This document shows, piece after piece, positions 46,764 through 51,425 of a DNA stretch of 51,425 nucleotides. A program made the position numbers and the translations under genes. The notes beneath the pieces were generated by a model. It did not search any database. It saw nothing but the letters and a program-made list of their open reading frames with translations, and was not told the DNA's origin. The DNA is from Limosilactobacillus sp. (GTDB taxonomy: Bacteria; Bacillota; Bacilli; Lactobacillales; Lactobacillaceae), in assembly GCF_022651205.1 (NCBI RefSeq), contig NZ_JALCQI010000008.1, positions 1 through 51,425 on the forward strand. Direction: 5' to 3'. The stretch's first letter is position 1; every line of letters begins with the position of its first letter.

Positions 46764-46910
46764 CTCGCCCCTGCCAAGGATCACTATTCTATAATTTTTC
46801 TTAAATCGCCGCAATCATCTCGATCTCTTATCGCCTTCAATGCCAATTCACGATATAATAATAGTTACAGCATGTATTCGCTTACAAGTAAATTGAAGGG
46901 AGCTTTTATA

Positions 46911-47894
46911 ATGGTAGAAACAGTTAAAATTGGTCACTCAGATGTTACGGCAAATCCGCTTGGCCTCGGGACTAACGCGGTTGGTGGCTACAATCTTTTC
47001 CCCGATCTCAAAGATGAAGACGGAATTAAGCTAGTTAGAGCAGCTCTTGATAACGGCATTAACCTTTTGGATACCGCCTATGTATATGGTCTTGGGCATT
47101 CAGAAGAACTTGTCGGTCAGGCAATCAAGGACTATGATCGTCACAAAATCGTGATCGCTACTAAAGGTGCCCATGACTTTTCAACAGGTGAGGAAGTTAT
47201 CAATAACGACCCGAAGTTTCTAACTGATCAGGTTAACAAGAGCTTGGAACGGTTGGGAACCGACTACATTGATATCTACTACATTCACTTCCCGGATCAT
47301 GACACACCAAAGGCTGAGGCAGTCGGTGCCCTTCAAAAGCTCCGTGAAGAAGGAAAAATTCGTGCAATTGGAATTTCAAACTTTAGCCTAGACCAAATTA
47401 AAGAAGCAAACGCGGACGGCTATGTTGACGTTGTTGAAGATGAATTCAGCCTTCTCCACCAGGATCACCTGACGGAGGGGATGCTCGATTACCTTCACGA
47501 TCACCAAATCAGCTTTGTCCCATACTTCCCGTTAGCTTCTGGATTGCTCACTGGTAAATACGTTAAGGACGTTAGTTTCCCAGAAGACGATATTCGGAGT
47601 CAAATTGCCGACTTCAAGGAACCTCGATACAGCAACATCCTCGATGCCGTCGACAAAGTTCGTGAAATTGCCGATGCTCACCAAGCAACCGTAGCGCAAA
47701 CCATCTTAGCTTGGTACCTCAAGAACCCACTAATTTCCGTTGTCATCCCTGGTGCCAAGAAAGCCAAGCAAGTCATCGCTAACGCTAAAGCAATGGACAT
47801 TACATTGTCAGATGACGAATACCAAACAATCGAATTAGCCTTCAACCACTTCAAGAACACCAAGAGCGGAAAATCGTTGAAGGACCCGGATTAA
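46911..47894 (+). CDS. aldo/keto reductase
   Basis: 327-aa NADPH-dependent oxidoreductase of the AKR fold. Asp/Tyr in LLDTAYVYG, catalytic Lys in IVIATKGA, His in IYYIHFPDHD, and the cofactor motif VVIPGAKKAKQ. ATG 46911 follows GAAGGGAG; the upstream frame to 46872 lacks an SD. -10 TATAAT at 46854-46859. Substrate unknown. Its TAA stop is followed within three bases by a family A element. Confidence 0.93.
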   Translation: MVETVKIGHSDVTANPLGLGTNAVGGYNLFPDLKDEDGIKLVRAALDNGINLLDTAYVYGLGHSEELVGQAIKDYDRHKIVIATKGAHDFSTGEEVINNDPKFLTDQVNKSLERLGTDYIDIYYIHFPDHDTPKAEAVGALQKLREEGKIRAIGISNFSLDQIKEANADGYVDVVEDEFSLLHQDHLTEGMLDYLHDHQISFVPYFPLASGLLTGKYVKDVSFPEDDIRSQIADFKEPRYSNILDAVDKVREIADAHQATVAQTILAWYLKNPLISVVIPGAKKAKQVIANAKAMDITLSDDEYQTIELAFNHFKNTKSGKSLKDPD

Positions 47895-47896
47895 AA

Positions 47897-48160
47897 TAGA
47901 GTGTGAAGCCGTTAAAACCTTCCGGTGGCTAACGATTTCTCCACCGAACGGCGTCTTGCCGTCGGAGGTGGAGGTCGTTAGCTCGAGGAAGGTTAGGCTG
48001 AACCGATCTTACCTGTGTTACCTAGAGCTCTAGCTCGAAGCGGTGAACCAGAAAACTTGTTTTCGTCTGTGAACCCTAGCAAGGATGACTAGAACTTTAT
48101 GGATATAAAGTTCAGTCAGCTACTGTGAAAGGCTAGTCTAAACAGATCTCAACCACACCC
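47897..48160 (+). repeat. Family A element at aldo/keto reductase 3' end, with nested family B
   Basis: AATAGAGTGTGAAGCC onward is almost identical to the 2131 copy: AACCTTCC/GGAAGGTT, CTCCACC..ACGGC/GCCGT..GGTGGAG, and a tail with GAACCGATCTTACC. A further stem and tail (AGCTCGAAGCG and GGCTAGTCTAAACAGATCT) are split by a family B element at 48040-48131. Confidence 0.85.
48040..48131 (+). repeat. Family B element nested in family A tail
   Basis: GTGAACCAGAAAACTTG, GTTTTCGTCTGTGAACC, AAGGATGACTAG, hairpin GAACTTTAT..ATAAAGTTC, CAGTCAGCTACTG. Its first hairpin is identical to that of the 46448 copy, while the second has a different sequence. Confidence 0.8.
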
Positions 48161-48170
48161 CAATAAAGCC

Positions 48171-48284
48171 AAAAATGAGTCTGTGACATAAATTACATTA
48201 CCTAGGAAATACAAACAATGCAGTACACAAATGGGCTCCAGTGCTCGGAAAATTCCGAACGCCGAAGCCCTATTTGTGCTTTCT
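48171..48284 (+). repeat. Family C repeat, copy 1
   Basis: AAAAATGAGTCTGTGACATA, ATTACCTAG, CAGTACACAAATGGGCT, hairpin CGGAA..TTCCG within GGGCT..AGCCC, CTATTT-TGCTT. Same orientation and order as 49402-49513. It lies just downstream of the disordered-protein gene. Confidence 0.85.
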
Positions 48285-48305
48285 AAAGACTAGCTACGCT
48301 CCCTA

Positions 48306-49343
48306 TTATTTATCTTTATTACCAATTCCCAACATTGCTAAGAAGCTCTTGCCAAGAACTCCTGATTGTTTCTTTTCTTTGTACTGCTTTCGACTAACGG
48401 TTCTGGGATGTTCTGAAGTTACTGCAGGACGCTCTCGAACATGATGTTCACGAGTTCTTTCATGTTGAACCTGTGGCCCATTCCATTCAACTTTTGATTG
48501 TTTTCTTTGTGGTTGGTCACTTTCTGGTGTTTCTAAAGCTGGTTCAACTTTTTCAACTTTCTCTGTATGAGGTGTTTGTGCCTGACTAGCAGGATTAAAC
48601 TCTGGCTCAGTTACATATTCAGGTTCATTTTCTCCCGAATCAACAGCATCTAGCGCACGTTCATATGCTTCACGAGTAGCCTGTGCTGGATTCTCACTAG
48701 CCTTAACAGTTGTAGTATTAGAATCACTTAAGTCGTTTAAGGCCGGTGAAACTGAACCCAACTCTTGATTGATACTATCAATATCTGCTAATAGTTGTTC
48801 GATTGATGGTTCTTCGCTTTCATCGTCAGCAGCTGAATTGTCATCCTCTACTGTTTCCGAACTATTCACTGGTTCAGTAGGTGTGGCCAAGGAAGCCGCT
48901 TCTTGCACAGAACTATTAGTATCACTAGTTAATGATTCTGTGTTTGCCGGCTCAGGTTCAGGAATATTAACAGAAAGAGAATCTGCAGCAGATTCGGGAC
49001 TTACAGGGGCAGCAGGGATTTTGCTCTGAACCGTTATTTGTGGTTGAGCCTCCGCCGCACTATCAGTTGAACTACTAGAAGCCGCTGAAACAGCTGTACT
49101 CATTTGTTGAGATTCATCCTTAATTTCAAATACCGGCTCATCACTAGCTACCACTTGATTTTCCCCTGAATCAGCAGCATCCGTTGCCGCCTTTTTAGGC
49201 TGAGCTTTTCCCTTCTTGATCGAGAAGACTGGCATCCCTGCAGAGGAATCGTCACTGTTGCTAGTAACATCAGCTCCCTTAACAGTATTGATATCAAATG
49301 AGATTTTCTTCTTGTTATCACTATCTGAACCGTGATTATTCAC
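48306..49343 (-). CDS. unrecognised acidic, disordered protein with basic C terminus
   Basis: 345 aa, no family recognised. Residues 1-200 are rich in Ser, Ala, Glu, Asp, Thr and Pro and should be disordered. Three short similar patches occur early: KISFDINTVKG, MPVFSIKKGK and EPVFEIKDES. A helical acidic segment, SIEQLLADIDSINQELG, lies near 178-195. The last 70 residues turn basic (HERTREHHVRERP, SRKQYKEKKQ) and end in a hydrophobic amphipathic-looking SGVLGKSFLAMLGIGNK. No signal peptide. GTG start at 49343 after GGGGAGG. Possibly a scaffold or membrane-tethered regulator; this is only inference. Confidence 0.8.
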   Translation of the reverse strand: MNNHGSDSDNKKKISFDINTVKGADVTSNSDDSSAGMPVFSIKKGKAQPKKAATDAADSGENQVVASDEPVFEIKDESQQMSTAVSAASSSSTDSAAEAQPQITVQSKIPAAPVSPESAADSLSVNIPEPEPANTESLTSDTNSSVQEAASLATPTEPVNSSETVEDDNSAADDESEEPSIEQLLADIDSINQELGSVSPALNDLSDSNTTTVKASENPAQATREAYERALDAVDSGENEPEYVTEPEFNPASQAQTPHTEKVEKVEPALETPESDQPQRKQSKVEWNGPQVQHERTREHHVRERPAVTSEHPRTVSRKQYKEKKQSGVLGKSFLAMLGIGNKDK

Positions 49344-49401
49344 CGTGATTAACCTCCCCGTGGTTTCTACGCTTCAATATATTCTATCACTATTTTAAAC
49401 G

Positions 49402-49513
49402 AAAAAGGTGCTGTAACATAAGTTATATTACCTAGATGAAACACAAACGACGCAGTACACAAATGGGCTTCAGTGCTCGGATAATCCGACCGCTGAAGCC
49501 CTATTTATGCTTG
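49402..49513 (+). repeat. Family C repeat, copy 2
   Basis: AAAAAGGTGCTGTAACATA, ATTACCTAG, CAGTACACAAATGGGCTTCAG, TCGGATAATCCGA, CTGAAGCCCTATTTATGCTT. The hairpin is better paired than in copy 1. It lies immediately upstream of the disordered-protein promoter region. Confidence 0.85.
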
Positions 49514-49558
49514 CGGGGGCGTGAAAACGAAGTCATGAATGACTTCTGTCACGCGCCC
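49514..49558. terminator. hairpin downstream of PTS_EIIC_2 gene
   Basis: GGGGCGTGA..ACGAAGTCAT with ATGACTTC..TCACGCGCCC, an extended stem. No U-run on either strand, so termination is uncertain. Confidence 0.5.
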
Positions 49559-49574
49559 TTATACCAATTAAATA

Positions 49575-50687
49575 TTAAACGAGTTCTAGGTGTAATTGAT
49601 TCTCACCGATGTAACCGGCCTTCTTCAATAAGAGGTAAAAGACAACGGATAGAACGGCTGGAGTGACAACCCCAAATGTCATATAAGTAGCAAACTGATC
49701 CCATCCTCTTGATAAGTAAGCGATTGGAGCGATCAATGAGTTTAGACCAAGTCCACCAAGAGTGTAAGTAGACCGGAAGCCAAAGAGAACGGTCGCTACC
49801 GGTGCACAAACTGCAGCTGATACCACGGAAGGTACGAGCAAGTATGGGTTAATCAAGAGGTTCGGGAATTGAACCTTTGGTGTAACCACCCCTTGAGCTA
49901 TATTAGCACCCAAGTTGTTTTGTCGCCACGACATTGCGGTAAAGGCAACGAACTGTGCAGTAGTCCCAATCAAAGCCGCGGCAGATGATACAGGATCCAG
50001 AGTTAACGCTACGGCAAGAGCTGCGGATGAAGCGGGTGTCATTAAGAAGAGCGCCCAAACTACAGAGATGACAGCGGAACCTAATACTGGTGATACTTGC
50101 ATGGTATGTGCAATGTAGGCAGATACCGCAAGCAATGCTGGAGTAACTACAGAAGCAACAACGAGGCCGAAAGCAATTCCAACAGCTAAGGCACCAAATG
50201 GTACAAGGACCATGTCTAGTGGGGTCTTCCCAGTTAGGTACTTACCAACTAGTGTAGCAACAACAGCGGCCAACACTGCGGAAACTGGTTGACCAGTGGT
50301 AAAGACTGGTGAGCCAACCACAGACACTGCTGCTTGACCAGTTGCGGTAGCTCCATGGACTGCGGCTGTTGTAAAATGCACCCCATTAGCACCAACAGTA
50401 GCTGAGATCATTGAAGCGAATGTTACTAAAGTATTAGTATTCATCTGTGAAGCAACCGCAACCCCAATAGCAGGCGCTAAGAGGACTTGTGCTTCTGCAC
50501 CAACTAAAGTTAACACGTGAAGTCCGGTTAAGTTCCCAACGGTTTGAGTTAATAGTCCTCCTCCCAAGACGACCAAAATAGCATTAGCCACCGCCGCAAA
50601 AATTCGGTATGCCGCCTCTTTTAGTTCTGATGAGTTAGCATAAGTTGCACTTGCTTGTTTTGCATTAACTTGAGTGTTTTCCATCAT
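49575..50687 (-). CDS. PTS_EIIC_2-family membrane transporter
   Basis: 370-aa, very hydrophobic and Ala/Val-rich, with about nine or ten TM segments. It resembles the PF13303 (PTS_EIIC_2) group: VVLGGGLLTQTVGNLTGLHVL, the repeated VGANGVHF and VLVPFGALAVGIAFGL segments, and PASSAALAVAL. The family is annotated as PTS IIC-like but usually lacks adjacent EIIA/EIIB, as here. The substrate is unknown. Start ATG 50687 (or the next ATG) with AGGAGG; a consensus promoter lies upstream. Confidence 0.82.
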   Translation of the reverse strand: MMENTQVNAKQASATYANSSELKEAAYRIFAAVANAILVVLGGGLLTQTVGNLTGLHVLTLVGAEAQVLLAPAIGVAVASQMNTNTLVTFASMISATVGANGVHFTTAAVHGATATGQAAVSVVGSPVFTTGQPVSAVLAAVVATLVGKYLTGKTPLDMVLVPFGALAVGIAFGLVVASVVTPALLAVSAYIAHTMQVSPVLGSAVISVVWALFLMTPASSAALAVALTLDPVSSAAALIGTTAQFVAFTAMSWRQNNLGANIAQGVVTPKVQFPNLLINPYLLVPSVVSAAVCAPVATVLFGFRSTYTLGGLGLNSLIAPIAYLSRGWDQFATYMTFGVVTPAVLSVVFYLLLKKAGYIGENQLHLELV

Positions 50688-50719
50688 TAACGCCTCCTTA
50701 AATATTTTTGATGTTGTTG

Positions 50720-50748
50720 ATTCTACATGGGGACGTTAATGAAATCAA
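50720..50748 (-). promoter_or_regulatory. promoter of PTS_EIIC_2 gene
   Basis: -35 TTGATT (50743-50748), 17-bp spacer and -10 TAGAAT (50720-50725) on the minus strand. It gives the gene its own transcript, independent of the unit at 50838-51155. Confidence 0.7.
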
Positions 50749-50832
50749 TAGTTTTTCTAATTAATTTCTAATTTATTTTTTATTTTAATTCCAGCCATAT
50801 ATCCTTAGTCGTTGAAAACGAATTCATAATTT

Positions 50833-50866
50833 AAAATAAAAAGCGGAGACTAATTTCAAGTCTCCG
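50833..50866 (-). terminator. terminator of candidate non-coding transcript
   Basis: Minus-strand CGGAGACT with AGTCTCCG, then CTTTTTATTTT. An overlapping alternative pairing exists (AGCGGA at 50842-50847 with TCCGCT at 50871-50876). Confidence 0.8.
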
Positions 50867-51155
50867 TGCTTCCGCTGAAGGGATAATTAAGTAATGCTAT
50901 TGTATCAAGATCCGTTAGATTGTGTTCTGTAGCTCTTCAATGGGAGAACTAAGCTGAGATTATTATCGTAAGGGCTCTGTCAATATGGCCTTCTTAAATT
51001 AAGTAATTAGCTAAACATGCTTTTCAAGGAAACTAAAATGTTTTATGTGGAGTGGGGTGTGTTTTTGTTAACTTTTTACAGATTAATATCAACATACTTC
51101 AACGTAGTTTATTATGAGAAGATGTTCGATGAAAAATTACTTAATATCCCTTCAC
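50838..51155 (-). ncRNA. candidate small RNA transcript, about 320 nt
   Basis: A strong promoter (51162-51190) and a good terminator bound this stretch. I find no reading frame longer than about 20 codons with an SD in it. It does not match the hallmarks I know for tmRNA, RNase P, SRP or 6S RNA. Internal complementary segments exist (for example AGCTTAGTTCTCC near CATTGAAGAGCT). It could also be a decayed gene. There is no other gene in 50749-51425. Confidence 0.4.
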
Positions 51156-51161
51156 ACCTTT

Positions 51162-51190
51162 AGTATAGATTCTCCGCTTTCAAAGGTCAA
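51162..51190 (-). promoter_or_regulatory. strong promoter of candidate small RNA
   Basis: -35 TTGACC (51185-51190), 17-bp spacer and -10 TATACT (51162-51167) on the minus strand. Confidence 0.7.
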
Positions 51191-51209
51191 ACTAACCGCG
51201 TCACATCAA

Positions 51210-51229
51210 TGATAAAAGCGCTTTTATCA
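51210..51229. promoter_or_regulatory. 20-bp perfect palindrome, LacI/CcpA-type operator candidate
   Basis: TGATAAAAGCGCTTTTATCA is a perfect dyad, centred 30 bp upstream of the -35 above. The AAAGCGCTTT core is that of LacI-family and cre sites, but the outer TG/CA positions of cre are TA/TA here. Confidence 0.55.
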
Positions 51230-51298
51230 ATCGAACATATTCAGTATATTTGTCCTAATACTCATGAATAACAATTCACTTTTGCTTACTTAGAATTA

Positions 51299-51334
51299 GA
51301 AAAAGGCCAGAAAATTTTTCTGACCTTTTTTGAA
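51299..51334. terminator. bidirectional terminator near right edge
   Basis: AAAAAGGCCAGAAAA with TTTTTCTGACCTTTTTT. A/T-flanked stem able to act in either direction. Confidence 0.75.
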
Positions 51335-51346
51335 TGGCTCTACAAT

Positions 51347-51397
51347 ATCTGGTGTTGATATAGAAATTTCACTTTCTATACCAATACCAGATTTTTA
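51347..51397 (+). terminator. second hairpin at right edge
   Basis: ATCTGGTGTTGATATAGAAA (51347-51366) pairs with TTTCTATACCAATACCAGAT (51373-51392) over 20 positions with two G-T type differences, then TTTTT. It may be a terminator or attenuator for a gene off the edge. Confidence 0.55.
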
Positions 51398-51425
51398 CAT
51401 TTAAACTAAAAAACAGAGGTCCCCT

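Noticed and set aside
51040..51065. GTGGAGTGGGGTG as an MraZ-type repeat box
   Set aside because: No mraZ or division gene follows, and only one imperfect repeat is present.
50838..51155. Assignment of the right-hand transcript to 6S RNA, tmRNA, SRP RNA or RNase P RNA
   Set aside because: None of their diagnostic sequences was found; left as an unassigned candidate.

Overview
This 51.4-kb window is a low-to-moderate GC Firmicutes chromosome segment. It most resembles Lactobacillaceae of the Limosilactobacillus type; the species is not determined. The evidence is the gene set and order: rsmG-noc-parA-parB-DUF951-ychF-DUF1129, an IMP dehydrogenase without CBS domains, Gram-positive T-box, THF and PyrR RNA control, and a cinnamoyl/feruloyl esterase of the lactobacillar LJ0536 type. 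The par/noc/rsmG block suggests the segment lies within some tens of kilobases of oriC, but no DnaA-box cluster is visible. No transposase, prophage, tRNA or CRISPR array was seen.

Layout. 1-550: 5' end of a 16S rRNA gene (minus strand) with three tandem promoters. 576-2125: tyrS with its T-box leader. 2480-5920: DUF975 membrane protein, ECF folate S component folT behind a THF riboswitch, a small coiled-coil protein and gpmA. 6042-16350: the de novo purine operon in the order purC-S-Q-L-F-M-N-H-D (minus strand), with structured repeats wedged between purH and purD. 16512-20287: Met T-box followed by metA-metY-hom (plus strand). 20470-23503: esterase, nitroreductase and MFS exporter. 23706-26661: purE-K-B. 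26910-31712: cfa, an AI-2E-family permease, pyrE with a PyrR attenuator, and azlC-azlD. 31988-37034: a VanRS-like two-component system, a LytR-CpsA-Psr protein, an HTH+Panacea (SocA/DUF4065) antitoxin-like protein and a UPF0756 protein. 37157-40396: guaB, deoB and deoC. 40569-46296: DUF1129, ychF, DUF951, parB, parA, noc and rsmG. 46911-51425: an aldo/keto reductase, an unrecognised disordered acidic protein flanked by a direct repeat, a PTS_EIIC_2-type membrane protein and a probable non-coding transcript.

The genes form a coherent nucleotide and one-carbon network. PurR-type PurBoxes precede purC, purE and guaB, each about 76 bp upstream of a predicted start site. A further PurBox-like site lies upstream of the folate transporter. 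pyrE has its own PyrR attenuator, and deoB/deoC recycle deoxyribose phosphates.

The most unusual content is intergenic. Family A consists of imperfect cruciform elements of about 110-190 bp. Their stems differ in sequence but stay complementary, and they share a conserved 3' tail. They sit at gene 3' ends so precisely that their leading TAG is the stop codon of five genes. Family B is a two-hairpin element, found twice nested inside family A elements and once as an almost identical 165-bp inverted pair. Family C is a 112-bp hairpin repeat that flanks the unrecognised disordered protein gene.
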